NCBI RefSeq assembly: GCF_009861525.1 | Contig: NZ_WVHL01000001.1 | Span: 434,001-498,000, forward strand | From: Pseudomonas sp. LD120 | GTDB taxonomy: Bacteria > Pseudomonadota > Gammaproteobacteria > Pseudomonadales > Pseudomonadaceae | DNA: 64,000 nucleotides | Direction of reading: 5' to 3' | Shown here: one piece after another, positions 1 to 9,193 of the stretch | Position numbering within the stretch: the first letter of the stretch is position 1 | How the letters are laid out: the number at the start of each line of letters is the position of its first letter | Translations under genes and position numbers: made by a program | Notes under the pieces: generated by a model | What the model was told of the DNA's origin: nothing | Databases searched by the model: none | The model's input: the letters and a program-made list of their open reading frames with translations, nothing else

Positions 1-80
1 GTCTCCGACAGGCACACGCCTCCTCGGGCCAGGGCCAGTTGTTGCATACCTTCGATAGTCTTGACGTGTTTTTCGGTCAT
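1..80 (-). CDS. 5' end of an unidentified gene, cut by the window edge
   Basis: A minus-strand reading frame opens with ATG at 80 and runs off the left edge without a stop. The 26 visible residues begin MTEKHVKTIEGMQQLALARG and continue GGVCLSE. The short helix followed by ARGGxCLS resembles the start of small zinc-ribbon proteins seen in many bacteria, but too little is visible to assign a family. No strong ribosome binding site precedes the ATG, so the start is uncertain. It is divergent from vgrG. Confidence 0.4.
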   Translation of the reverse strand, partial: MTEKHVKTIEGMQQLALARGGVCLSE

Positions 81-284
81 GGCATTTAAACGTTGGGCGG
101 GGCACGAAGCTTAAACACCACGGCTCTTGATTCGAGGCCGCTTTTTAATGCTCAGAAACTTCAAGCGACTTTCCAGACTCGTCCCATATTAGCGTTTGCG
201 CGCCCTTTGCTAGGTTGAGCGCCACTTCGCACCCGGGCCAGGTATGGCGCGGGCCTGGCCTCTCTCACGCTTAAGGATGAGCCT

Positions 285-2270
285 ATGTTCGCGCCGGCCG
301 ACACTGCGCATTTCGTGCTGTCCATCCTTGCCGTTCGCCACGACTTCAAGGTGCTGGCCTTCAAGGGTCACGAAGCCATCAGCGAGCTGTATGCAATTCA
401 TGTCGAGCTGGTTTCGGACAACCCCAATGTCGATCTGGAAAGCCTGCTCAACCGGCCGGCGTTCCTACAGTTCGGCCTCAAGGGTGAAGGCATTCATGGG
501 CTGATCGACGATATCGAAGTCGGCGACAGCGGCAAGCGCATGACCCGCTATCACCTGATCCTGCGCCCTCACCTGTACCAGTTGCAGCACCGCCACAACC
601 AGCGGGTCTACCAGAACCTGACAGTGCCGCAGATCATCGCCAAGGTGCTCAAGGAACACGGCATCCTCGCCGACCAATACCGCTTCAACATTGCTCCCAA
701 GCCTTCAGTGCCCAGGGTGTATTGCGTGCAATACGGGGAGACGGACTTCCAGTTTCTACAACGCCTGTGCTTTGAAGACGGCATTCACTGGCACCACGAA
801 CACAGCCTCGACCAGCACCTGCTGGTGTTTTCCGACAACCAGACCGACTACCCGATCCTCGCCACCGCGCGCTATCAGCAAGGCAGCGGCCTGGCCGCCG
901 AAGACCCGGTGGTCAGCCATTTCGCGGTGCGTTTCAGCACCCGCACCAGCCAGGTGGTGCGCCGCGACTACAACCTGAAAAAGCCCGACCCGCGCAGCGC
1001 CTCCAGCGGCGCTAAACTCGATCCGGTGCCCAGCACCTTGCACAGTGCTGTGCGCAGCGAGGCCACCCCGGTGCTGGAAGACTATCGCTACCCCGGCCGC
1101 TACAGCACCGGCGCGGTGGGCAAGCAGTTGAGCCAGATCGCCCTCGAAGGCCACCGCGCCGACTACCAATTGGCCAAGGGGCAGAGTGATCTGTCGACCT
1201 TTCGCTGCGGCCATCTGGTCACCCTCAGCGAGCACCCGCGCGGCGAATACAACCAGATGTGGTTGCTGGTCAGCGTCGAGCACAAAGGTCGACAACCGCA
1301 GGTGCTGGAAGAGTCGGTCACCAGCGACGACCGCCACGACGGCTTTACCCAGGGTTACCGCAACCGCTTCAGCGCCATCCCCTGGGACACCTTCTTTCGG
1401 CCGCAAGAGCCGGCCCCCAAGCCCCGCCTGAGCAGCCAGACCGCGCTGGTGACCGGTCCTGCGGGGGAGGAAATCTGGTGTGACGAACACTCAAGGATAA
1501 AGATTCAGTTTCATTGGGACCGCGAGGGTGAGCGCAACGAGTTCTCCAGCTGCTGGGTGCGGGTGGCCACCAGCTGGGCCGGTGAAGGTTTTGGCCACGT
1601 GATCATCCCGCGCATCGGCATGGAAGTGCTGGTGAGCTTTATCGGCGGCGACCCTGAGCAGCCCCTGGTCACCGGCTGCGTGCCGAACCAGCACACGCCG
1701 GTGCCCTACCCACTGCCGGCGAACAAGACCCGCAGCGTGTTCAAGACCCGCAGCAGCCTGGGCGGCAATGGCTCCAACGAGTTGCGCATCGAGGATCGCG
1801 CCGGCCAGGAGCAAATCTACATCCATGCCCAGCGCGATCAGGACTGCACCGTCAGGAACAATGAAAGCCATTGGGTCGGCGTCAACCGTGTGCACTCGGT
1901 CGGCCAGGACGAAACCATCAGCGTCGGCCAGAACAGCTTGAGAACGGTCAAGGTCGACGACACCCTGCAAGTCGGCGCCACCAAGAAGGACAGCATTGGC
2001 ACCCAATACCTGATCGAAGCCGGAGAAAAAATACGCCTGGTCTGCGGCCAGAGCGTGATCGAAATGCTGGCCACGGGGGAAATCAATCTCTACGGCAGCG
2101 CCTTCAACTTCTCGGTGACCGGCGACGCGCAAATCAACACCGGCGGCCAGCTCGACATGAATATGCCCGGTGGCGCCGCCGCCACAGGGCCCGAAGCGGA
2201 CGGCGTCAAAGGCAGCATCGAGGCCGGAGTCGAGGCCAGCTTCTCGCCGCCGCCAACCGCCGCCTCCTAA
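285..2270 (+). CDS. vgrG: T6SS spike protein VgrG (TssI)
   Basis: This is a 661-residue VgrG. Trimers of this family form the puncturing tip on the Hcp tube of the type VI secretion system and carry effectors out of the cell. The N-terminal 370 residues look like the gp27-like part (FVLSILAVRHDFKVLAFKGH, then the GETDFQFLQRLCFEDGIHWH block). The gp5 OB-fold follows at about 390-480 (SRIKIQFHWDREGERNEFSS, WVRVATSWAGEGFGHVIIPR, IGMEVLVSFIGGDPEQP). The C-terminal beta-helix ends in a Gly/Ala-rich tail with no added effector domain. AAGGA lies just upstream of the ATG. It is followed after 26 bp by an EagR-type chaperone gene and then a PAAR-Rhs gene, so this VgrG probably loads that Rhs toxin. 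The structural sheath genes are not in the window. Confidence 0.95.
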   Translation: MFAPADTAHFVLSILAVRHDFKVLAFKGHEAISELYAIHVELVSDNPNVDLESLLNRPAFLQFGLKGEGIHGLIDDIEVGDSGKRMTRYHLILRPHLYQLQHRHNQRVYQNLTVPQIIAKVLKEHGILADQYRFNIAPKPSVPRVYCVQYGETDFQFLQRLCFEDGIHWHHEHSLDQHLLVFSDNQTDYPILATARYQQGSGLAAEDPVVSHFAVRFSTRTSQVVRRDYNLKKPDPRSASSGAKLDPVPSTLHSAVRSEATPVLEDYRYPGRYSTGAVGKQLSQIALEGHRADYQLAKGQSDLSTFRCGHLVTLSEHPRGEYNQMWLLVSVEHKGRQPQVLEESVTSDDRHDGFTQGYRNRFSAIPWDTFFRPQEPAPKPRLSSQTALVTGPAGEEIWCDEHSRIKIQFHWDREGERNEFSSCWVRVATSWAGEGFGHVIIPRIGMEVLVSFIGGDPEQPLVTGCVPNQHTPVPYPLPANKTRSVFKTRSSLGGNGSNELRIEDRAGQEQIYIHAQRDQDCTVRNNESHWVGVNRVHSVGQDETISVGQNSLRTVKVDDTLQVGATKKDSIGTQYLIEAGEKIRLVCGQSVIEMLATGEINLYGSAFNFSVTGDAQINTGGQLDMNMPGGAAATGPEADGVKGSIEAGVEASFSPPPTAAS

Positions 2271-2296
2271 CCTTCACTTCCCCTGAGCAAACACCC

Positions 2297-2746
2297 ATGG
2301 ACTACCTGATCCAGGAAGGAAAACTCACGCTGCCCAACGGCTTTCAAGACCGCAGCGTCAATATGTTCGTCCCAGGCATCGCCCTGCCCGCGCCCTTCAG
2401 TCTGACCCTGTCGCGGGACATCACCTTGCCCGGGGAAAGCCTGGCGGAGTATGTCGAGCGCCAGGTCGGCCTGATTGCCGCCAAGTTGCGCAAATACAAA
2501 CGTCAGGACCTGCAAGAGGTCTGGCTTTCGACGCAATCCCCGGTGCCGGGCCTGCAAGTCGACGCCCATTACCAGAGCGACGGACGCCCGGTGTACCAGC
2601 GTCAGGCCGGCTTTATCGTCTCGCCTCAGCGCGTGCTGGTGTTTTCGGCCACCAGTCAGCAGCCCTTCGACGATTCGTTGAATCAGCTATGGACGGACGT
2701 CCTGGCGAGCTTCGAGGCCCATCCTCCGCCCCCGTCCAAGCCATAA
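2297..2746 (+). CDS. DcrB/DUF1795 family protein, EagR-type Rhs chaperone
   Basis: The protein has 149 residues and no signal peptide. It opens MDYLIQEGKLTLPNGFQDRS and contains FSLTLSRDITLPGESLAEYV and the late block GFIVSPQRVLVFSATSQQPF, the pattern of the DcrB/DUF1795 fold. Such proteins encoded between vgrG and a PAAR-Rhs effector are Eag chaperones. They shield the N-terminal membrane segments of the effector and help load it on VgrG. The placement here, 26 bp after vgrG and 43 bp before a Rhs protein with N-terminal hydrophobic segments, fits that role. ATG 2297 is the first in-frame start after the vgrG stop. Function is inferred from family and context. Confidence 0.85.
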   Translation: MDYLIQEGKLTLPNGFQDRSVNMFVPGIALPAPFSLTLSRDITLPGESLAEYVERQVGLIAAKLRKYKRQDLQEVWLSTQSPVPGLQVDAHYQSDGRPVYQRQAGFIVSPQRVLVFSATSQQPFDDSLNQLWTDVLASFEAHPPPPSKP

Positions 2747-2789
2747 GGCGCCTGCGGACTCAAGGAACGAGAGGCCTGGGAGGCCAAGC

Positions 2790-5700
2790 ATGTTTGAAGC
2801 GGCACGGTTAAACGACGAACTGGCCCACAGCAACGCGCTGGTGGGGTTTCTGGTGGGGGCGGCGTTGGGGATCGCCTTGATTGCGGCTGTGGCCATAATT
2901 ACCGTGGCCACCTGCGGATTTGGCACCGCCTTGCTGGCCGGGGTGCTCGCGGGTGTGGGAGGTATGGCACTGACCGCAGCCGGCGAAGCCATCGGACGAA
3001 TGTCCAAGGCTCCCGCCGGGGGCATTACCAGTGGCTCACCGGACGTCTTCATCAATGGCCTGAATGCCGCACAAGTACAGGACAGCCTGGGTATCTGCAC
3101 CAAGCATCCGGCTCCTCCGATGGTGGCGGAGGGCTCGGCCAAGGTGTTTATCAACGGCCTGCCGGCGGCGCGCAAAGGCGACAAGCTGACCTGCGGCAGC
3201 GTCATCGACAGTGGCTCGGACAGCGTTTTTATCGGCGCCGAAAAAGAGCAGTACCTGGAGATCGAAGACGAGATTCCAGAGTGGCTGCGCACCACGGTCG
3301 ATATCCTCATGGCCGTGGCCGGCGCCGCTGGCGGGCTGCTGAAACTGGCGCTGACCGCCGGCAAGATTGGCCTGAAGGCCGTCGCCCCTTGTGCATTGAA
3401 ATTTGCTGCCGGGTTTGTCGCGGGTGAACTGGCGGGACGCTTCGTCATTGGCCCGGCCATTGGCCGTGTGGCCGGCGGCCTGATCGGCAACCCGGTGGAC
3501 GCCATCAGCGGGCGCAAACTGCTGCTGGAAGAAAGCGAAACCGACTTCAGCCTGCCGGGATTGATGCCCATCACCTGGACGCGTTTCTATGCCAGCGACA
3601 TTATCCACGAAGGTTTGCTCGGGCGCGGCTGGGTGCTGCCCTGGGAGCAGAGCCTGCGCCTGGAAGATCAACAGTTGTTCCTGCGCGACAACCAGGGGCG
3701 TGACCTGCCCTTGCCGCCACTGGAGCCCGGCGAGCGCGCCTACCTGACGGACGAGCAACTGTTCGTGGTGCGCTCCGAAGGTGGGCACTACCTGCTGCAA
3801 AGCCTGGACAACACCTTCTTCTATTTCGGTGAACTGACCGATGACGGTCAGTCATCTCCCCTGCGGCGTATCGAAAACGCCCTCGGCCACTTTGTTAATT
3901 TCAGCTATGACCATCAGCAGCGTCTTCGCGATCTGTGCGCCTCGGGCGGTATGCGTTTGCACCTGTGCTACGAGCAGCATGAACAGCGCCTGAGCCGGGT
4001 CGAACGGGTCGTCGACAACCAGCCTGTCGAAACCCTGGTGCACTACCAATACGACGCCCACGGTCAACTGAGTCGGGTGATCAACCGCAACGGCGAACGG
4101 GTGCGCGGTTTTGCCTACGACCAGGGCCTGATGGTCGCCCACGAAAACGCCCTCGGCCTTCGCTGTCATTACCGCTGGGCGACCTTCAGCGACGGCCTGC
4201 ACAGGGTCGCCGAACACTGGACCAGTGACGGCGAACGCTACCTGTTCTACTACGACCTGGCGCAACGTCAAACCCATATCAAAGACGTGCTCGGTCGCAC
4301 CGCGCGGATCGACTACAGCGAAGGCAGGCGGGTCATCGCCAGCCGCGACTTTGGCGGCGAGCAGTACCGTTTCCAGCTCGATGAATCCGGCAACATGACC
4401 GGCCTGGAGCTACCCGACGGCAGCACCCTGAGCTTCACCTACGACAAGCTCTCGCGACTGGAGGAGGAAACCGATCCACTAGGTCGCTCAATACGCTACA
4501 GCTATCACCTGGACACCGACCTGATAACGGCAATCGAGCGTGCCGATGGTAGTAGCCAGCACTGGACCTATGACCGCCAAGGCAACCTGCTCGACAGCAC
4601 CGACCCTTTGGGTCACGTCACCCAATTCTTCAACACTGACGCCGGCCTGCCCCACACCCGCATCGACCCGCTGGGCAACCACACCCGACTATGGTGGAAC
4701 GAACTGGGGCAGATCGAGCAATACCAGGACTGCTCCGGACAGCTGACGCGCTATAGCTACGACAGCCACCTGCACCTGGCGAGCATCACCGATGCCCTGA
4801 AGTGCACCACGCGCCTGACCCGCAAAGCCGATGGCGAAGTGCTGCGCGTCGACCATCCAGGCGGTACCCATGACCAGTACCGTTACAACGCCCTTGGCCA
4901 GTTGCTCAGCCACACCAATGCCGACGGTCACACCACCAGCCTGGCGCGCACGTCCCGGGGCCTGCCCAGCCGGCGCAAGGATGCGCGTGGCCAGCAGGTT
5001 CACTATCAATACGACAAAGCCCAGCGCCTGATAGCCCTGCTCAACGAAAACAAGGCCGCCTACCGCTTCAGCTACGACGCCAGCGATCGCCTGCAGGAAG
5101 AAGTGCGTATCGATGGCCTACGCCGCCGCTTCAGCTATAGCCTCAACGGCCAACTGAGCCAACTGGAAGAAATCGCCACCGGCCCGAGCCTGCTCCAGGT
5201 CACTCGCGTGCAACAGTTCGAGCACGACGCCGCGGGGCGCCTGCTCAGCCGGGTCACCAGCGACGCTCGCCTGGATTATCACTACGACGATGCCGATCGC
5301 CTGATTGCCGTCGAGCGCCTGCCGGGAAAACTGGGCGAAGCCCTGGGCATCCGCCCCGATCGCCTGGCCTTCAGCTACGACGCCGCCGACCAACTGCTGA
5401 GCGAAAGCAGCAACACCGGCAATATTGCCTACCACTATGACGCCCTGGGCAATCTCACCGGCTTGACCCTGCCCGACGCTCGCCAGCTCAATCAGCTCTA
5501 TTACGGCAGCGGCCACCTGCACCAGATCAACCTCGACGGCCACTTGATCAGCGACTTCGAGCGCGACGCCCTGCACCGCGAAACCCTGCGCACCCAAGGC
5601 ACCCTCACCAGTCGCTACGGCTACGACAGCCAGGGGCGCAAGCTCTGGCAAGCCGCGATCCACCTGCCCCACGAACAACTGAGCCAACTGCAGGAAAAGA

Positions 5701-6956
5701 CCGACAGCCTGCTCGGCCTCCCGCAACATCCCGCCACCGCCCTGCACCGCCGCTATCACTACAGCCCGGGCGGTGAAGTACAGCGGATCGTCGACAAACA
5801 GCGCGGTATCACCGACTTCCATTACGACGCCAATGGCCAACTACGCAGCCGCCAACCAAACCACCCACAACTGCACACCGAAGACTTCTCCTACGACCCG
5901 GCCGGCAACCTTTGCGGCAGCGGCAGTTGGCAATTCGACAAGATCCAGAACAACCGCCTCATAGCCTTCAAGGACCTGCGTTTTACCTACGACGACTGGG
6001 GCAACCTCAGCGAAAAGAGCAGCGCCAATGGCGCAATGCAACGCTTCACCTACGATTGCGAAAACCGCCTGATCCACGCCCAGACCTGGCACGGCGCAAC
6101 CCTGCACAGCGAAGCGCGTTACCACTACGACGCCCTCGGGCGCCGCATTGGCAAGCAGGTCACCCAAAGCGGCCAGACCCAAGAAACGACCTTCCTCTGG
6201 CAAGGCCTGCGCCTGCTGCAAGAGCAACAACCGCAGCGCCACAGCACCTACGTCTACGAGACCGACAGCTACGCGCCCCTGGCGCGCATCGATACAGACC
6301 CCACACTGCCCGAGCAGCCGGGCCAGACCTACTACTTCCACACCGACCAGATCGGCACCCCACAGGAAATGACCGACGCCCAAGGACATGTCGTGTGGCG
6401 CGCGTACTACAAAGCCTGGGGCGGATTGGAAGCGATATCACCGAATACGGTGGAACAGAATCTACGCTTTCAGGGGCAATATCACGACCGGGAAAGCGGG
6501 CTGTACTACAACACCTTCAGGTACTACGATCCGGCGGTGGGACGGTTTACCACGCAGGACCCGATTGGCTTGGCGGGCGGCGAGAACCTGTATCGGTATG
6601 CGCCGAATGCGTTGGGGTGGGTTGATCCGCTTGGATTAACAGCTTGCTCTGTTAAATTCAGCAAAAATTTTGAGGGAAAATTAAAAAAACATGCTCAAGA
6701 TATATATATGACCTCTAGGCGGTTAGGTGTTCCCGTCGCAAAAGGAGATGTGGCAGGAAAGAAAAATTTTATTCTCTCCATAGTAAATGATAGCGGAAAC
6801 TTAGCTAATCCGAATTTTAAATGGAATACAATTGAGTCTATGCGCGTATACGTGAAGGATAAAGCCGTGATCTTAGTAAACAACTCAACGAATGAAATAA
6901 CTACATTTCTTCATAGGGATCGCATATCCTCATTTTTACAAGAGGCAATAAAGTGA
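2790..6956 (+). CDS. rhs: PAAR-domain Rhs effector with variable C-terminal toxin
   Basis: This 1388-residue Rhs toxin is delivered by the T6SS. A hydrophobic N-terminal segment (residues 18-55, LVGFLVGAALGIALIAAVAI) is followed by a PAAR-like tip (about 70-155: SGSPDVFINGLNAAQ, KVFINGLPAARKGDKLTCGS) and a second hydrophobic stretch (about 165-235). The YD-repeat shell fills about 240-1230. The conserved cleavage-site block DPIGLAGGENLYRYAPNALG and DPLG end near base 6640. The last ~105 residues are AT-rich and unlike the core: this is the polymorphic toxin tip (KNFEGKLKKHAQDIYMTSRR, SMRVYVKDKAVILVNNSTNE, FLHRDR). Its charged beta pattern suggests a small BECR-fold RNase, but I cannot name it. 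The stop overlaps the immunity gene by 4 bases. The 5110-6540 region is virtually identical in DNA to the second rhs copy. Confidence 0.93.
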   Translation: MFEAARLNDELAHSNALVGFLVGAALGIALIAAVAIITVATCGFGTALLAGVLAGVGGMALTAAGEAIGRMSKAPAGGITSGSPDVFINGLNAAQVQDSLGICTKHPAPPMVAEGSAKVFINGLPAARKGDKLTCGSVIDSGSDSVFIGAEKEQYLEIEDEIPEWLRTTVDILMAVAGAAGGLLKLALTAGKIGLKAVAPCALKFAAGFVAGELAGRFVIGPAIGRVAGGLIGNPVDAISGRKLLLEESETDFSLPGLMPITWTRFYASDIIHEGLLGRGWVLPWEQSLRLEDQQLFLRDNQGRDLPLPPLEPGERAYLTDEQLFVVRSEGGHYLLQSLDNTFFYFGELTDDGQSSPLRRIENALGHFVNFSYDHQQRLRDLCASGGMRLHLCYEQHEQRLSRVERVVDNQPVETLVHYQYDAHGQLSRVINRNGERVRGFAYDQGLMVAHENALGLRCHYRWATFSDGLHRVAEHWTSDGERYLFYYDLAQRQTHIKDVLGRTARIDYSEGRRVIASRDFGGEQYRFQLDESGNMTGLELPDGSTLSFTYDKLSRLEEETDPLGRSIRYSYHLDTDLITAIERADGSSQHWTYDRQGNLLDSTDPLGHVTQFFNTDAGLPHTRIDPLGNHTRLWWNELGQIEQYQDCSGQLTRYSYDSHLHLASITDALKCTTRLTRKADGEVLRVDHPGGTHDQYRYNALGQLLSHTNADGHTTSLARTSRGLPSRRKDARGQQVHYQYDKAQRLIALLNENKAAYRFSYDASDRLQEEVRIDGLRRRFSYSLNGQLSQLEEIATGPSLLQVTRVQQFEHDAAGRLLSRVTSDARLDYHYDDADRLIAVERLPGKLGEALGIRPDRLAFSYDAADQLLSESSNTGNIAYHYDALGNLTGLTLPDARQLNQLYYGSGHLHQINLDGHLISDFERDALHRETLRTQGTLTSRYGYDSQGRKLWQAAIHLPHEQLSQLQEKTDSLLGLPQHPATALHRRYHYSPGGEVQRIVDKQRGITDFHYDANGQLRSRQPNHPQLHTEDFSYDPAGNLCGSGSWQFDKIQNNRLIAFKDLRFTYDDWGNLSEKSSANGAMQRFTYDCENRLIHAQTWHGATLHSEARYHYDALGRRIGKQVTQSGQTQETTFLWQGLRLLQEQQPQRHSTYVYETDSYAPLARIDTDPTLPEQPGQTYYFHTDQIGTPQEMTDAQGHVVWRAYYKAWGGLEAISPNTVEQNLRFQGQYHDRESGLYYNTFRYYDPAVGRFTTQDPIGLAGGENLYRYAPNALGWVDPLGLTACSVKFSKNFEGKLKKHAQDIYMTSRRLGVPVAKGDVAGKKNFILSIVNDSGNLANPNFKWNTIESMRVYVKDKAVILVNNSTNEITTFLHRDRISSFLQEAIK

Positions 6957-7477
6957 AGGCAACTAATTATCATCGCTTTTTTCTAAAGAAAATATCATCA
7001 CTACTTTACAACAAAACCATCTCATCACTTATCATGGTAAGTGATGAGAATGGAGAGCTAATTGATAATGTGAGCTTTTTTGAAGTTGATTATGGCGGTG
7101 TAGTTGGATTTTATATAAATGGAGCCAATCCACTTATTTCCACCAACCTTATTAATGAATTCGATGATTTTAATTTGTATTCTTTGTATTCAGTCTTGAG
7201 CGAACGCAGGAGTGGAGATTTTCTTCCGTTTAAAGTTGAGTTTATAAAAGTTTTTTTCCACTCTGAATACAATGAAGCTTTCTCGATTTTTCTCTCATCT
7301 GCGGATTTTTCTTCATCCATCCTTATTGTGTTCTCTACAGATGAGATTCATGCATATATCAATTGTGGTGAGCGTGATTTGGTTAAAATGATCAAAGAGC
7401 ACTTAACTCAATTCGAAGACATTGATTTTTTTACGTGCAAGATAGATATTGGTGATGAAGAGTGGTTCTGCGTTTAA
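6953..7477 (+). CDS. Putative immunity protein for the first Rhs toxin
   Basis: A 174-residue acidic soluble protein starts with GTG inside the rhs stop (GTGA overlap, 4 bases), so the two are translationally coupled. This is the usual layout of a toxin tip and its cognate immunity gene. The DNA is AT-rich like the toxin tip and unlike the Rhs core, a sign that tip and immunity gene were acquired together. I do not recognise the family. The sequence has alternating hydrophobic and acidic stretches (SFFEVDYGGVVGFYINGANP, FFTCKIDIGDEEWFCV), no membrane span and no signal peptide. Function is inferred from position only. Confidence 0.75.
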   Translation: MKATNYHRFFLKKISSLLYNKTISSLIMVSDENGELIDNVSFFEVDYGGVVGFYINGANPLISTNLINEFDDFNLYSLYSVLSERRSGDFLPFKVEFIKVFFHSEYNEAFSIFLSSADFSSSILIVFSTDEIHAYINCGERDLVKMIKEHLTQFEDIDFFTCKIDIGDEEWFCV

Positions 7478-7504
7478 AGTAAATTATTTTTCCAACATCC
7501 TTTA

Positions 7505-7745
7505 GAGGGTGTAGACAAAATTAAGCTGTAAGCCGACGAGCCAGTATTCTGGCCTCGGCCAACCATACCCATGCCTCACTCACATCGAACAACCGATCGT
7601 GGTGCATGGTCAGCCTCCTAGGATTTACTCGGTGATACTGCGTTGAAACGGTCTCGGAATGCTCATTTACAACCAGTAAACTCCGCTTCCTCAACCGTTT
7701 TCACCTTGCCTGACCTTCGTCTCAAAGCTTTTCATACAGAGCCTA
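7505..7745 (-). pseudogene. Remnant of an insertion sequence (transposase C-terminus)
   Basis: On the minus strand the codons from 7607 to the stop at 7521 read MHHDRLFDVSEAWVWLAEAR and then ILARRLTA. I recognise this as the C-terminal tail of a transposase common in Pseudomonas, probably IS5-like. The bases up to about 7745 look like the rest of that element's end region. No body of the transposase remains on either side, so this is a scar. It separates the first immunity gene from an orphan AT-rich gene and suggests the region was rearranged through an IS. Confidence 0.6.
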
Positions 7746-7796
7746 ATACGCCAACGATGAAAAATCAGAAATTCATATGAAATAACGGGTGTCTTT

Positions 7797-8405
7797 ATGA
7801 AAAGCGAACGTCAAGAACTTGAAAAAGAGTTTTACGAAATCCAGTCAAAGTGTGATGTATTTCTTAACTCACTCTTAAAAATTTCCAAAGAAGAAGTAGC
7901 ACGAAAAATCATAAGCAAAGGGGCGTTATTTAATTTGAGGCCGTTTGAAATCCAGAGAGCCGGTTTTAAGCTAGGAAAAGAACTAAAAAACCTCCCAAAA
8001 ACCATTAAAAATACCCACGTTTACTACTTCGATAAAAGCGACAGAGTAGTGATGATAGATATTTACGGACAGTCTGAATCAATTATTAACAGAGACTTCT
8101 ATTTCTATGACAAAGAAAGCATAAAAAGCATATATATAAACAGCACAAAAACAATAAGAAATATAACCATTAGCTCTATAGTCAATGGAAAGGTTTTGCG
8201 AGATGCTAATTTCGGAAAGTATGGCAGCAGCACTTCTGATTACCTATATGATGGCGAAAGGCTGAGCTCGATATTGGTTATGCAAAAACAGCATGACCAA
8301 GAGCTTTGTTCAACATATCAAGTACTGTTCTATTATTTGGATGGTATAGTAAGCAAAATTATTAATGAATTCCCTAATGGCTATCAGGAGATCCGCTACC
8401 CATAG
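7797..8405 (+). CDS. Orphan AT-rich protein, possible immunity protein
   Basis: This 202-residue protein starts at ATG 7797 and ends with INEFPNGYQEIRYP. It has a charged helical N-terminus (MKSERQELEKEFYEIQSKCD), then repeated short beta stretches (VYYFDKSDRVVMIDIYGQSE, NRDFYFYDKESIKSIYINST) with Tyr/Asp-rich turns. No signal peptide or membrane span is visible. I do not recognise a family. Its AT-rich composition matches the toxin tips and immunity genes nearby, and it lies between an IS scar and the second small-gene unit with no toxin in front of it. The most likely explanation is an orphan immunity gene left after loss of its rhs tip, but this is inference. Confidence 0.6.
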   Translation: MKSERQELEKEFYEIQSKCDVFLNSLLKISKEEVARKIISKGALFNLRPFEIQRAGFKLGKELKNLPKTIKNTHVYYFDKSDRVVMIDIYGQSESIINRDFYFYDKESIKSIYINSTKTIRNITISSIVNGKVLRDANFGKYGSSTSDYLYDGERLSSILVMQKQHDQELCSTYQVLFYYLDGIVSKIINEFPNGYQEIRYP

Positions 8406-8956
8406 GAGGGCTAAGTCACGACAAAAGCCACAAATAAAATCTCATCCAGAACTAATTACGATTTCTTGAGCCCTTTGGATAAAAACACTGGCTAAGATGC
8501 AAAACCAGACTTACTTAATATAATTACTTTGATACCTCTTATAGCTATAACAAAGTTTGTTCTTTCAAAGAAAGACCTAAAAATATCTTGTTTTTTACTT
8601 GGGCAAGAAAAAAGAGAAGAATAGAGTGTAATCGACAATTTTTATCTTTGATTTTTCCTGACTTTTTGTCTTTTGCTACATCAGCGATGAGCACAGCTGC
8701 TGTGAGCTATGCATTTATGAGACGAATATCGATCAACCGTACGACCGCGAAACCCGTCACAGCGAAAGCATCGGCTTCGACTGAGGAATGCCATTGAACC
8801 GGCGGCGTGCTTGATCCACACTCGCGCTCCTGAGTCCTACAGCAAACTCAGAAAGTCCTGTCTCGCCAGGGCCTTGTTCCGTTCTGGAGTGCATGCCTAT
8901 AGTTCCGAGTCGTCCTGATGACGAACGGGTTTGGCGACCCTATGACCGTGTGCGAG
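8406..8956. other. AT-rich intergenic stretch, no gene supported
   Basis: No convincing coding region is seen. Composition changes from AT-rich (to about 8700) to balanced (after 8740), suggesting a junction between acquired DNA and backbone. A short open frame at 8588-8797 lacks a ribosome binding site and any recognisable sequence. The stretch ends at the terminator-like hairpin of the first leader element. Confidence 0.5.
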
Positions 8957-9133
8957 AACCCTGGGCTTGCTTTGCAGGGTTTTTCGCATCCGTAAAGCTG
9001 CCTTATGGCGGCTGTACGCGGGAGACCTTCGGGTCTGCCGGCTCCCCGGTCCCGGTTCGCCAACCTGCGTACAGCTGCCACCCTCCGTTTGGCGACGATC
9101 AAGTGGCGCTCTCAACCGACCGAGGCGTTATTT
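8957..9133 (+). promoter_or_regulatory. Structured leader element, copy A (candidate cis-RNA)
   Basis: A terminator-like hairpin comes first: AACCCTG (8957-8963) pairs with CAGGGTT (8975-8981) and runs into a T tract. A long stem follows, TGGCGGCTGTACGC (9006-9019) with GCGTACAGCTGCCA (9067-9080). It encloses a short hairpin AGACC-TTCG-GGTCT (9023-9036), a UUCG tetraloop when transcribed. The start codon of the small gene is at 9134. Copy B at 13941-14132 has the same layout with compensating changes. The element may be a cis-regulatory RNA; a DNA-level palindrome is the alternative. Confidence 0.6.
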
Positions 9134-9193
9134 ATGAACATGTCCCGTCCTGAATAAGGTTGACACCTTCTGACCTTATTCAAGGAGAGGGTG

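Noticed and set aside
756..1490. Long minus-strand reading frames opposite vgrG, rhs and the dgc genes
   Set aside because: GC-rich Pseudomonas genes give long antisense frames; these have no ribosome site, low-complexity composition and no family similarity.
8588..8797. Possible 69-residue gene
   Set aside because: No ribosome site, no recognisable sequence, and codon use matches neither island nor backbone genes.
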